Positions 33,808-45,575 of a DNA stretch of 64,000 nucleotides are shown piece by piece (the first letter of the stretch is position 1; each line of letters starts with the position of its first letter). Source of the stretch: Albifimbria verrucaria (lineage: Eukaryota; Ascomycota; Sordariomycetes; Hypocreales; Stachybotryaceae). The DNA is taken from positions 1-64,000 of the forward strand of contig JAHREC010000062.1 in the NCBI GenBank assembly GCA_020081605.1, written 5' to 3'. The position numbers and the translations under genes were made by a program. The notes under the pieces are model-generated. The model searched no databases. It was not told the DNA's origin and saw only the letters and a program-made list of their open reading frames with translations.

Positions 33808-35480
33808 TTTTTAATATTAATAAATATAATAAAAAATTATAAATAATTTTTAAAGTTTATATAATAAAATTTTAATTAAAATATTATTAAAAAAATATAA
33901 AAATAATTTTATAATTAATTTTATAATTATTATTATTCTTAGATTTTTAATTTAAAATAATTTAATTAAATTTTTTATTTTTATATTATATATAAAAGAT
34001 TTTATATATATAAAAAATATAATTAATATAGCTTTTTAATCTCTTAGTTTTATTATATATTAATTACTTTTTTTAAGAAATTATAAAATTAATATTTATT
34101 TAAAAAAGAATATTTTTATAAATTTAATTATATATAATATAAATTTAATATTATAATTATTATTATTAATAAATTATTAATATTAATTATATTATTAAAA
34201 ATATAAAATTTTATATTATTATAATTAATTATATTATAAAATTTAAAAGTATTAATATAATAAAATTATATAATATAAAGTTTATATTAAAATTTATTAA
34301 TAAAAAGAAATTTTAATTTTAATTTTTTATATTAAATTAAAAAATTATATTAAATTATATTAAAAAAATTAAAATTATATAAATATATAATTTCTTATTA
34401 TTAATAATTCTTAGAAATAATTAAGTTTTAATTTTAATTAAATTTATTTAAATAAATAAATTAAAAAATATTTATAAATAAAAAAGCTTTTTAAATATAA
34501 AAACTAAATAAACTTAAAAACTATTAATAATATTAAAAATTTTTATAAATTTAAAAATTCTAAAAATATAAAAGCTTTTAATAATATATATAATTTAAAA
34601 ATATAAAAACTATTAAAAGTATAAAAAGCTTATAATAATATATTAAATTTAAAAATATTAAAAAGCTTTATAAACTTAAAGGCTTTTAATAATATAAATA
34701 GCTTTTAAAAATATAAAAAGCTTTTAATAATATAAAAACTTAAAAATATTAAAAGCTTTATTAGCTTAAGAGATTTTTATAATTATAAAAAGCTTTTAAA
34801 AATATAGAAAATTCTTAAAAATATAAAGAGCTTTTAATAATATAAAGAATTTAAAAATATAAAAAACTATATAAGCTTAGGAGGTTTTTAAAAGCTAAAA
34901 GACCTTTTATATATATTAAGGGATTTTATAGATTTAAAGGCTTTTATAAGATTAAAGACTTTTATAAACTAAAAATATTATTTAAAAATATAAAGAAAAA
35001 TATAAAATTTAAAAGATTAAATATAAATAAAAAAATCTATAATATAATTAATTAATAATAATAAAAAGTAATTAATTAAAATAATTATAAAAACTATAAA
35101 GAATATAATTAATATAATTAATATAAAAATAATTTAAAAATGTAAAATATTTAAAAATATTAAAAGATTATTAAAAATATAAAAACTATTAAAAGCTTAA
35201 AGAGCTCTTAGAAATATAAAAAGCTTTTAATAATATAAGGATTTAAAGATATTAAAGAGCCTTAAAATATAAAAAATTATTAAAAATATAAAAAGCTATA
35301 TAAATATAAAAATAATAAATATAATAATTACCTTACTATAAAGCTAGATTATAATATTTTATCCTTTACTCTATACTATTACTATTAGTCAGAAATAGCT
35401 CCTTAGTTAGCTATATAGTTATATTTACTAGTGCCTATCTTATATAAGGAGCCCTTTAGAACTTAAATTATAGTTCAAAT
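33808..35480. other. AT-only repeat remnant, unidentified
   Basis: Nearly pure A/T. From about 34480 to 35300 a loosely repeated phrase with AAATATAAAAAGCTTTTAAT-like units recurs at 40-70 bp spacing, suggesting a RIPed tandem or low-complexity repeat. No relation to the chromovirus is visible. Base composition rises toward normal after 35480. Confidence 0.5.
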
Positions 35481-35511
35481 CCTTATTATCTCCTATATAC
35501 GAAATGCAGCT

Positions 35512-36572
35512 TTAGGCTGATTCTCCCCAGATCTTTCGCATCCACGCCTCAGCCGACATTGGCTTCACCTCCGAGAATTCATTGTTCCGCACTCCATCAA
35601 CACTCGCATCCATGATGCCTCTAATGACCATTAATCCGAATTCTGCTGTGATGCTTTGAAGTCCTTCGCCAAAATCGTACGAGCCCTTTGGCTGTTCGAA
35701 TACTTCAATGTTTTTGCTTTCGAGGCTCTCAACAGGCTCGTATGTGACGTCCCATTGTTCTCCTATAATCCATAGTATTAGCATTTTCGATTGTATTACG
35801 AGAAAGTGTGCGTCTTGCCCATGATTTTCTCTGCCAGGGCAACCATTTCGTTGAATGTAAGCCTATCGCCAATGAAAGTACTCGCTTCTGGCCATTTGTT
35901 CTCTTCGTTAATTAAAGCGGCTACAAACTTCGCAATGTCGAATGAATGCAGAACCGTCAGGTGTTCATTTCCATCGCCCGGGATTCTTGCTCGCCGATTA
36001 TCAAAATCGAGGACCCAAGTCATTGGCGGCATGTGAGTCTTGGCGCGGAGTGGGTTCCAGGTGTCTAGCATCCATCCAAAGATGAAGCGCGTGAACTCAA
36101 GGTGGGAGCTGCGCAGAAGGTTGACGGCATCGATCCGCATCTGGGCATCGGCATGAAAGTCGAGAAGCCCAGGACGTAAGTAGTCAAAGGCAAATTCGCT
36201 GGGGATGAAACGCCTAACTGCGTTGGAGTCGATTGCGGCCTGGATAAGTCTCATTTGTGCTTGGCCAACTTCTTCCGTAAATAGCGATAGAGTTGATATG
36301 ACGACGTCAACGCTGCGTTGTCGAAGACACGTCGCAACGGACACGACATCATCATAGTCGACTGCAAACACTGGGACGGATTCCAAGCCGGTTAAAGGGG
36401 CGGCCTTGTCGACAGTAAGCTTTGAAGCGGATAATCTACGAATTTGATGAAAAACAATCGGCGCTTACCTTACGACCAAGGATAATCACACTATGCTGGC
36501 CTTGTCTGACCAATTCTTCGACGATCGTACGGCCGAGGCAGCCAGTGCCCCTGCAACTGCCACTGTGACCAT
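35512..36572 (-). pseudogene. NmrA-like / isoflavone-reductase-like NAD(P) protein, frame disrupted
   Basis: Coding segments are 36572-36469, 36419-35800 and 35762-35512, with GTAAGC and GTAATA donors and introns of 49 and 37 bp. The N terminus reads MVTVAVAG and then, in the next frame, CLGRTIVEELVRQGQHSVII. One base is missing in the C4 run at 36548-36551, within the glycine-rich dinucleotide-binding loop. The middle exon is open and typical of the family: VFAVDYDDVVSVATCL, VISTLSLF, AVRRFIPSEFAFDY. The third exon carries FGLMVIRGIMDAS and ends AEAWMRKIWGES. Its frame disagrees with the second exon by one base. Members bind NAD(P) and act as reductases or redox-sensing regulators. The gene is divergent from a Zn2Cys6 regulator 600 bp away. 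Confidence 0.75.
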
Positions 36573-37173
36573 GATGTGGCGGCTTAGCTGTTATTTGTGA
36601 GGAATCCTGGCGAGGACTCACTCGCTGCGGAGATCAGTCAGGAGATCAGGTTGAGGGCAATACAAGAGAACACTTCAATCAACCGCATACACTGGTGTGT
36701 AGCCTATTTGATAAACTCTGGGACGGGTTGTGGTATTAAATATCCAAGGCTATTTGTAATACGAGCTATGAAGTCTTTACGATGTCTATGACATATCATT
36801 GGCAGGCCATGATGCAAGGCCTCCAAAGGCAACCTTGAGAGTCTTTGACTGCCGTTTGGGCTGACTTAGCATCCTTGGCCTAGCTACTAGCGTCCTAATG
36901 GTCTTAGAGTTTCTCCCATGGAGCCGAAAATGCACAAGGTGGGTCATAATTAAATTCTTGGCAAAGTCCGCGGACACTGCAGATTTGAGGCGAAGTGGAG
37001 GTGTGCTAAGCCGGTTATGTCATCCAAACACCCACCTCTAGCATCTCTTGGAATCCCATGATTTGTTTGCTGCATCCTGCAAAATTTGAGCCTCATTTGG
37101 AGACGTTCGGGGCGGCGAACCGTGTGACGATTGGTCACCTCATTCTGCAGCGTTCCCCGGCTATGCGGCGAAT
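36573..37173. promoter_or_regulatory. Shared upstream region of the NmrA-like gene and the Zn2Cys6 regulator
   Basis: A 600-bp region between divergent start codons at 36572 (minus) and 37174 (plus). It has normal base composition and no long open frame with recognisable features. Divergent placement suggests common regulation, but no binding site can be assigned with confidence. Confidence 0.4.
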
Positions 37174-39351
37174 ATGAATCTCCAAATCCTGCCAGCGAAT
37201 ATGGACACCCCAGACCTCAATCCACTGACGGTGAGTCATTTACGCAGCGGCCGCAATGCGCCAAGCTTTTTCCAGAAGCAAATGTCAATGGCTGATTGAC
37301 TTTGGTTCTACAATGTCCAGTGCACTGCTTGTAGGAAAAGGAAGGTATGTATACATCACATACGTGCTTTTCATGCTTACACTGACGATCGATGATCTTC
37401 TAAGATACGCTGCAACCGCAGAAAGCCTTCTTGTAGCAGGTGCAATGATGAGAATTTACCTTGTCATTACCCCGATCGGGTACCAAGGCACCCGGCCCGT
37501 CGGCTAGACCAGCAGCGTTCGTCAGAATTGATAAATTGTACTCAATCGACTGCCGTACCAAAATTTCGGGAGGTGCCTGAGGAAGACAATCCCCATTCTC
37601 GCCCGACCACAGACGCGGCAACAGACCTTTGCTTGCCAGGAGTGCTTGGAATACCAAGGAAGATGGGTGTACCCTCTTGCTTGCTTGACAACCAGTCAAC
37701 ATCTGGTTTCCAAAACACGACGCGATTGGTGCTGGACAGCCCTTGGCGGAACAATCCGTTTTCGGCAGATCATACCTATACATGTGATGAATGGATAACA
37801 TACCTGAAAACATCCTTAAATCAGGTCCAGTACTTGAGAATGCAAACAATCTCGCGCATGGTTACTCAGCCCAGTCCTATAATTCCTCCACACTTTACAA
37901 GTTCGTGGCTTGAGAGTATGGCAATTTCTTTGCTTCGCGTTCATTGGACAGACAATTCACTGACGAGTAAAAGCGTTCTTGGCGAATCGACCAGTGGATA
38001 TATTCCTCGACTCCGTTGATGTGAGAGTATTGAGATTGGTACCGGAACTGATCTACATGCCAGATATAACGCTCAAGCCCGTCATACATGTGCTATACTA
38101 TTCAATACTCCATTACGGTTCCTCTTTCCCTAGTCACTTTACGTCTGAATATAGACCAGGCGGAGTGGACTACCCTGCTCTTGCATATGCGAATGCGGTA
38201 AAGGCTTTGCCTGCATGGCAAAGAGATGCTACCGGCACAAAATTAGATTTTGTAGCAGCTATATTGATGGTCCGTATATGCAATTGCACTGTAGCGCTCA
38301 AGTATCATCTGGACTCAAACCTTTATCTTAGGCCTTTACTGCAAGCGAACATTTCGACATTGAAATGTCTTGCAAAATGTTTCGGCTGGCTTCGCAATAT
38401 GCTGAAAAACTTCAACTTCACAATATCGACTCTCGCTACGTGCGAGACAAGGGAGTGGCTGGAGTCTTCTGTGCGTCAATGGATAATGAACGCAAAAGCT
38501 TCTGGGACCTCGTTAGCAAGGACCTTTTCCATCGGCTAGTATCCGACGAACCGCCGATTATCAATACCAGTATAGCCTCCTGGCGCGTGAACCTCCCATA
38601 GCTCCACGAATCCTGCAGCTCTATCCAACTTCATTCAAAGCCGGACCTCCTGACAATGATATTTCTGGTTCGGTCACGGCTAACCTGGACGCTAATCCAG
38701 TTCTTCCAAATAATAAAATTGGAGAGGGAGACACAGAAGGCTGCTGACACAATATACACTATTTGTCTTGAACTTCTTGTCGCGCACGATGAATGGCCAA
38801 TTGTAAGTAACAGAGTGTGACCAAAATACACGCGGTACTAGACCTTGCTGATCTTGCACTGACTGACACGCACGCGAATATAGTGTCATTCACTCAATGC
38901 TAATGCTCACGAAGGTATTTATTGGAAACTTTGTGAGGTTTGTCTTGATGTCTACAGCAGCATCATTATGATGATCTGGAGAATCAATAAAATACATGCG
39001 AAATTTTGGCCAGGCTTTCCATTAAGTCCTTCCACTCAACAGCAGATATCTCAACAGCTACTTCTTGAAGAGATTTCACGCCGAATATTAAGTCTGATCG
39101 ATAACTTCCTCACATTATTTCCTTTGCAACCTGCCGTTTCACTAGTGTTTGGTTTTTATAGGTGCTATATACCAATCGGCTACCTAGCCGCAAGGATTCT
39201 CTATCGACCAAAGGATCAGCAAACCAAGGGAGACGTGGTATTGCTTGAAAGGATACTAAAAGGCGTTAGCAATGCTACCCTGGAGCACGACGATTTAGAA
39301 CCCTTAATCCTAGCGCTTAAAAGAATTATAATAGCTATCTCAAGCCGATAA
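37174..39351 (+). pseudogene. Zn2Cys6 transcription regulator, multi-exon with frame breaks
   Basis: Exon 1 is 37174-37230 (GTGAGT donor), exon 2 is 37321-37344 (GTATGT donor), and exon 3 starts at 37405. Joined in phase they give CTACRKRK then IRCNRRKPSCSRC and ENLPC, a complete CX2CX6CX6CX2CX6C binuclear zinc cluster. Further on, the fungal regulator middle homology region is clear (LVPELIYMPDITLKPVIHVL, then FWDLVSKDLFHRLVSD) but in different frames, with unexplained shifts near 37990 and 38390. The segment FLVRSRLTWTLIQFFQ ends at a GTAAGT donor (38801). A last exon (about 38985-39351) has STQQQISQQLLLEEI and LPLQPAVSLVFGF-like helices. The right flank is an AT island. It probably controls, or once controlled, the divergent NmrA-like gene or a lost cluster. 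Confidence 0.7.
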
Positions 39352-40570
39352 ATTAATAGGTAATTTAATTATATATTAATAAATATTTTTAAATATTTAA
39401 GGATTTTAAAATTAAAATTAAAATTATATAAAATTTTTTATTTTTTTATTTTATATATATTTATTATTAAAACTCTTTTTAAATTTATTAATTAAAAATA
39501 TTTTATTTTATATATTTATTATTTAATTTTAATATTATTATTAATAATAAGCTTATAAATTTAAAGAATAAATAAAAGAATAAAAAAAAAATTTTAAAAT
39601 ATAAATAAAAAATAATAATAATAATAAAATTATTATTTAAAATATTTATATTTTAATAAAAAAAAACTATTAATTTAATAATAAATATATTATTAATTTT
39701 AATTAAATATTTAAAAAAGTTTAATATAAATTAATTAAAAAATTATATTTAAATATTATATATATTATAAATTATATAAAAATATAAAATTTTATAAAAA
39801 ATAATAAAAAAAAATTTAATTTTATAAAATAATATATAATCTAGGATAATATAGAGAGGGAGATTAAAATTAGGAATAAATATAAGATTAATAATTAATT
39901 AATTAATTAGCTTTATTTTTTTTTATTTTTTTATTTTTATTTTTATTTTTTTTTTTAAGTTTTAAAATATATTAACTTTTATCCCTTAAATAATAAAATA
40001 TAATAAAAAAAAATAATATTTATTTATTTATTTATTTATTTATTATTATTAATTAAGCTTATAATATTTAAATAAATTTTAAATAAATTATAGTTTCTTT
40101 AAAGAATATAAAAACTATCTTTTAAATAATAAATAAATAATTAATTAAATTTTAAAGTATAATATAATATAAAAGAATTATTATTCTTTAAATAATAAAA
40201 ATATAGATTTTTTTATTTTTATTTTAAAATAAGAATTATAAAAATACTTTTTATTTTTAAAAAATAAAAATATATATAAACTATAATATATTATATCCTT
40301 AAGAATTTAAAAATAATAAAATATAATAATAAATAATTTTTATAAAAAGATTATATAAAAAAGTTTATTTATTTAATATAAAAAAAACCTATTAAATAAG
40401 TTTATAATATAAAATATTAAATAATATTTTAATAATAGCTTTAATTATATTAAATATAAAAGGGTTTATATATTAATTTATATTTTAAAATATTATTTAA
40501 TAATAAATAATAAAAATAAAAAATAATAAAAAATAAAAAATAAAAAAATATATAAATAAGAATATTTAAG
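39352..40570. other. AT-only island, RIPed; no gene
   Basis: Nearly pure A/T from directly after the regulator's stop codon to about 40570. It includes T-rich homopolymer-like runs (39905-39960) and a TTTA microsatellite near 40020-40045. No LTR or terminal repeat could be aligned. Composition fits an old, saturated RIP target. Confidence 0.7.
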
Positions 40571-40635
40571 AAATGCCAGGATCTTCTGACAGTAGACTCA
40601 GGACTCTATTCACATGGCCAGCATAGCCGACCACT

Positions 40636-40995
40636 TCAGTAGACAGGGCAGCGGCCCTCGATGCTATGTTTGATAGATCTTCCGTGTATATGCGGCGGAC
40701 TGGCCCCTACATATTTGCCGACTCCGCTTATTACCGAGCGGCATAAATGCGAGCGCCTCCATTTATAGCAATCGATTCTCTCCTGATAGGTGCAAGTCCA
40801 GTTGTCGTCTTTGCATTCATTCTTAGGTCTGTCCCAAGAAACGCAACTAAAGCCCAGCTGGCGATAGCTCGGGTCGTTGAGACCGTCAATTTGGTAGGCA
40901 TAATAGAGAAGGACCCGTTCGAGAGCACCCTGGAAGCCTCCAGCCACGACAATCGTAGCCAGATAGACACTTGAGAGAAGCGGGAACAGGCGCAT
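40636..40995 (-). CDS. Secreted protein fragment, unknown family (119 codons)
   Basis: ATG 40995 opens a clear signal peptide (MRLFPLLSSVYLATIVVAG). GGFQGALERVLLYYAYQIDG and a cysteine/tryptophan-containing part (GFSCVSWD, NWTCTYQ, IDCYKW) follow. After about residue 80 the composition becomes less protein-like and the frame stops at 40636 next to the AT island, so the C-terminal part is probably lost. The gene is head-to-head with the killer-toxin-like chitinase remnant, whose recognisable sequence begins within 90 bp. I recall secreted proteins of this general kind beside such chitinases in other fungi, but cannot verify it here. A role in chitinase export, immunity or partner function would be speculation. 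Confidence 0.55.
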   Translation of the reverse strand: MRLFPLLSSVYLATIVVAGGFQGALERVLLYYAYQIDGLNDPSYRQLGFSCVSWDRPKNECKDDNWTCTYQERIDCYKWRRSHLCRSVISGVGKYVGASPPHIHGRSIKHSIEGRCPVY

Positions 40996-41059
40996 GATGT
41001 GATTCGCTCAGAAGAGACACAGGATATTGAGTCAGTGGAAGAGGCAGAACAAAAGAAGG

Positions 41060-44000
41060 GCAGAAAGCAGACTTGGGGCTGGGTCGGCTGTGACCCGCTT
41101 TACACGGGCAAAATTTGCCTCAGCAAGGGAGCGCCTCCGATGCCCGTACCTGTATCGGTGAGTTAAACTTATTCACTCTTCATTGAAGTTTCTGTATCTG
41201 TTCGGGCATTTGGCTAACATGAATTGCAAACAGAATGCCGTGTGCGGACCAACAGTAAGCTGGCCTGACCCCTGAGCCGAGTTTCTAGCGTGCCGCCTTG
41301 ACGACGATCGGTAGCTGAAGCCTCTTGTTCATATAACTGATTTTGAAACTCTTGCAGGTCCCCGGCACGAAGCAGCCCCCTCGGGCAAGACCATTTCCAC
41401 GCTGAATCCGTGCCCTCTCAACGCCTGCTGCAACAATTGGGGTAACTGGCCTAACGAATGACTTTTGCTTAATCAACAAGGCTGCTAGCGGTAACCCTGG
41501 CACGGCTCCTCCCGGAAAGAGCGGGTGTAAGTCTACTCCGGACTTAATAAGTAAAAGTCAGAAGAGATGGTTGACAGCACAGGCATCAATAACTGCGGCA
41601 TGGATATTGTCAAGGGCGCCGCGCCAGCTAAGAAGATTAACCTTGCCTACTTTCAGGGCTGGAATCACAAGCGGAAGTGTCTCAAAATGGACGTGGATAT
41701 GATCGACACAAACCGCTACAGTACCATCCACTTTGCTTTTATCGACATAACAAACGACTTTAAGATGGATACTTCTAAAATCCAGGATCAGTTTGACAAA
41801 TTCAAGGCCATGTCTGGGATTCATAAGGTCGTCTCCTTTGGTGGCTGGGACTTTAGCAACTCACCTGGTACCTTTCACACTCTACGCGAGGCCACAAAGG
41901 CCGCGAATCGACCGATTTTTATCAAAAACCTCCTTAACTTTGTTAAAGACCATGGTCTAGACGGTATTGATCTCGACTGGGAGTATCCTGGCGTATGTCT
42001 TCTGAAGTTACTGCTGTTTCCTCATGTTGCATAATTGCTTGACACCACTAACTTATACTAGGCCCCTGACATCCCGGACATCCCCCAGGCAATTCGCAGG
42101 AGGGCGACGACTACTACCAGACGCTGCTCAGCATCAAGAAGCAGATTGGCACCGGCAAGACAGTTTCTTTTGCAACACCAGCTTCTTATTATTACCTTAA
42201 GCCATTCCCTATAAAGAACATGGGCGAGGCGGTTGACTGTATCATCTATATGACATATGATCTACATGGTCAGTGGGATTATGGAAATAAGTGGACCTCC
42301 CGGGATGTCCTAGCGGTAATTGCCTCCAGTCCCATATTAATGAGACTGAAACCAAGGTCGCTCTCGCTATGATCACAAAGGCAGGCGTGCCCTCGGCAAA
42401 GATTATTGTTGGCGTCACTTCGTACGGCCGTTCCTTCAAAATGGCCAAGGCTGGCTGCGATGGCGCCAAATGCCTCTTCACCGGCACTAACCGCATGTCC
42501 AATGCTAAAAAGGTCGTTGCACTGACACAGCCGGCTATATCTCAAACGCCGAGATTGGCGAAATCCTTGAGTCTGACAGGCTTACCCGGAAGTGGAAGTC
42601 CGAGGGCTCCAACATGCTTGTCTATGACCAGACCGAGTGGGTGGCCTACATGGACGAGGACACCAAGAAGGCGCGCACAAACTTCTATAACTCTTACAAC
42701 TTTGGCGGCACGACTGACTGGGCCGTCGATCTACAAGACTTCTACGAGTAGGTCCGTCTCGAAACTGACTTGATGAAACGGCTGACATCTTAGGGGATCG
42801 GTGGTGGCAGAGACAAAAACGACGATGACCATCCTACCATCAGGAACCGCTTCTCCGAATGCGAAAAAGATTTTATGTCCTTTAAGCAGCTTAAAGAAGT
42901 TGCAGACGACATTCCCGACCACTGCATGAACCGATACATTTTTGACCTCGAGATTCGCACCATAGAGGGGCCTTTAAGGAGTACAAAGAGCTCATAGACG
43001 ATGGCTACAACAAGAAATTTGACATCTACGCCGGCTATGTCGAGGCGCAGGTGTCCCTCCAGATCAACGTGTTTATGTCAGAAAAGGGCAACGACTACTT
43101 TGACTGTAAAGAGTACACTAAACTCAACTGCTGTAATGACTGCACCTTCGCAACCTGCCTTGAGAACTGTGTCAAGGGCGACGACTGTAAGTCAGGCTAT
43201 GGCTTTCGTGACATCACCTGCCCATCCAAGCTCCAAGACTCCAATGAGCCCGGCACCGGCCCCGCCGTGCCCAATACGACTTGGATCATGCAGGATAGAG
43301 ATAAATTCTTCAAGGATATCTATGATGAGTACAGCATTGAGAAGAGCTGGATCAAATTCGACACGATTCACGTTAGCACGCCTGATGGCTGTCAGTGGGG
43401 CCCGGGAGATATTAATAAATGCATCGACGAGCGCGCTCATAAGTTCTTTAACTTTCCTGTCAAGGACAATGTCGACGTCTTCGATCCCAAGGACATTGTC
43501 GGCGACGGTTACTCGAGTCACAGGACCTACTGCGACGGCTCAAGATCCATCAGGCCCACATGGAATATGACTTTGGCCTCACAGCGCGCGACCTCGTCGA
43601 CTCGACCTCCTTACCGGCCTTTGCTATGGAGGAGGCCGTCAAAAATATGGACAAGATTATTGACAAAGCTAATGAAATTAAGGAGGCAGAAAGAAAGGAA
43701 TCCATCCTCAATTTTATCAGTAGCTTGTTCTTCTTCATCCCATTTGCTGGCGGCGCTGTTGGTGGGATTGGCATGGGCTCCCTCCGCGCCATGCTGACTC
43801 TCATAGGCACCGTCGGCGAGGCCGGCCTGCTCGTCTACAGCATCGTCGAGGACCCGGACAGCGCCCTAATGGCCGTTTTTGGCGCCCTTGCCAGCGCCGG
43901 CGTCGGGCGCGGGGTTTCACAAAGCCGCAGAGACGCGACGCAGTATAATCACAAAGGAGATGAGCAGCTTGGGGCCCATCAGAGACAGACTCGACATGGT

Positions 44001-44100
44001 CAGTGGCCTGCAAGGCACAAGATGCGCCATCTGAGAGGACACTGACAACAGCTTGAGCATGCTGCACAAGGGGGAAACATTTAAGGGGCTAGAGCGACAT
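41060..44100 (+). pseudogene. Killer-toxin-like GH18 chitinase (subgroup C), truncated and broken
   Basis: The first recognisable part is a LysM-like fragment (WGWVGCDPLYTG, ICLSKG) at 41076-41150, split by introns with GTGAGT and GTAAGC donors. A cysteine-rich chitin-binding segment follows (CPLNACCNNWGN). The GH18 barrel spans about 41620-42750. It has VSFGGWDF and the intact catalytic motif DGIDLDWEYPG directly before an intron at 41993-42061, then CIIYMTYDLHGQWDY, GVTSYGRSF and an NFGGTTDWAVDLQDF-like end. A second region (42797-44045) is cysteine-rich (CKEYTKLNCCNDCTFATC) and ends with a hydrophobic stretch (FFFIPFAGGAVGGIG), as in the large killer-toxin-like fungal chitinases. The signal peptide and 5' exons are missing, and the frame breaks at least four times, for instance near 41390, 41455, 42095 and 42960. 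It is described here only as a non-functional remnant. Confidence 0.8.
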
Positions 44101-44638
44101 GTGAGTACAGGTGAATCATTAGTAGACGCTCTGCGAAAAGTGTTCCTACAAGTGTGTAACGAAAGTTATAATAATAACACATACTCAAAATGCCCGGTTG
44201 TTTTGTGGATGAACACGGTATCATATGTCTAAGCTCAATTGCGGTTTACTATCCACTATTAAAGATAACTCGTAAAATTCTTAAGGTATACTTCCTGGAG
44301 AGATCACGTCGTAGATATTATTCGGTCCGGCTGATGTTTACCCACCCAAACGACATCCCTGTAGGGACCGTGCTGGCTACTGTGAAGGGTGGTAAATGAT
44401 GATGAGGCAGACTGCTGACCTGACCAAAACGGCGAATACAAGCAGCCGCTTCTCTGCAATGACCACTGCTTACGGATCCTGGTGATAACTATTGTGTTGG
44501 GCCGACGTATGATTGGGAGGGATAAGCGTTGAGAGTATGAAAATGTTGGATGTTGATTATCGATAAAACTGTGTAGCTCTGCCATTCAACGATAGAGGTT
44601 TTTGCCCCAATGGTTAGGGATAGGGTCGCCTTCATCTA
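44101..44638. other. Spacer; no supported gene
   Basis: A 69-codon plus-strand frame at 44190-44399 and a minus-strand frame at 44304-44585 overlap each other and have no recognisable features. Composition is normal and no repeats are seen. Confidence 0.4.
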
Positions 44639-45329
44639 TTACACCAAAGTCGCTAATATGTTTCTCCCCCAACGAGTAAACCAGAGCTTGAACAGCTGTC
44701 CACAGACACCCACTCGAAGCCAAAATCTTCCTCCTTCGGGTCGTTGCCAATCACTGACTACTTTTACCCAGCGATCCCTCATGTTAGGGTCCCGCTGGTT
44801 ACGAAGGCGAATGTCAGGGTTCGGTCGGGGATTTTCAGGAATCATCATGATCTGGTCAAGGCTTTCCTAGTCAATCATGAGGCAGGCCTTGAATCTTCTA
44901 TTCCACTCTGGCAGCTTTCGAACATGTTCGGCCACCCAAGCATCGAACCGTTTGCCAACCTCGTCCGGACTGGCGCCATCGAGCGTCTCAGGATCCTCTA
45001 TGATGTCGTTGTACCAGCTATCATAGATTTCATGGTTGATACGGGTATCTTTGGGCTCCTCCGAGGGCCAACGGACCAAGATATCGTCGTCGGCGAAGAG
45101 TTTTGCGTAGGTATCAAGCCGCTCCATGGCTTTTGGAAACGTGTCATTCGATTCGGCCGTATACACGGTGCAAAAACAGTGAAGCCCCAGCACCATTTGC
45201 GGTCGTGGTCTCCGTCGTCTTGCTCAAGGCACCGAATGGCCGACCGTAACGGGCGATTAGGCTCACGGTCCCTGGGAAAGCGAGGTTCTGGTCGACATAA
45301 TGTGGGGTCAATTGGGGGAATGAGACCAT
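44639..45329 (-). pseudogene. Unknown protein, one frameshift and one amber codon
   Basis: A minus-strand frame from ATG 45329 (MVSFPQLTPHYVDQNLAFPG) changes frame near 45150. It then continues as SNDTFPKAMERLDTYAKLFA, DDDILVRWPSEEP and EWNRRFKACLMID, meets TAG at about 44866, and resumes in the same frame with ESLDQIMMIPENPRPNPD up to the stop at 44639. The composition is that of a soluble globular protein with many Asp, Glu, Arg and Trp residues. It is much more protein-like than the overlapping plus-strand frame at 44744-45472, which is Arg/Ser-rich in its second half. I do not recognise the family. Confidence 0.55.
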
Positions 45330-45575
45330 GGCTAGTTCTAAGAAGATGGCGTGAGAATCAAGACCTATGGGAAACTGATGACGCGAGATCTCTTAGACAA
45401 TCGCAAAATAGATGGCGGAAAAGGCCGACAGGCCGAATCATGAAGACGAGGGTGGGGGTATTTATGCCTTGAGGTCTGTTAAATGACCGGCATTTTCCAC
45501 TATTTGACCGACCTGAAAGTGGGTAACGAGTCGTCCCCGGCGGCCCAGTAAAATTAGGTAAGAGACATAGATAGA
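45330..45575. other. Short spacer before the solo LTR
   Basis: About 250 bp of normal composition and probably the promoter side of the broken gene at 44639-45329. Nothing else is recognised. Confidence 0.3.

Noticed and set aside
35380..35490. tRNA-like stretch with TAGTTCAAATCC near its end
   Set aside because: A T-loop-like segment is visible, but no acceptor stem or anticodon arm could be paired; AT mutation makes it unreliable.
44744..45472. 242-codon plus-strand frame
   Set aside because: The minus strand over the same bases gives a more protein-like sequence with only one frameshift and one stop; the plus-strand second half is Arg/Ser-rich noise.
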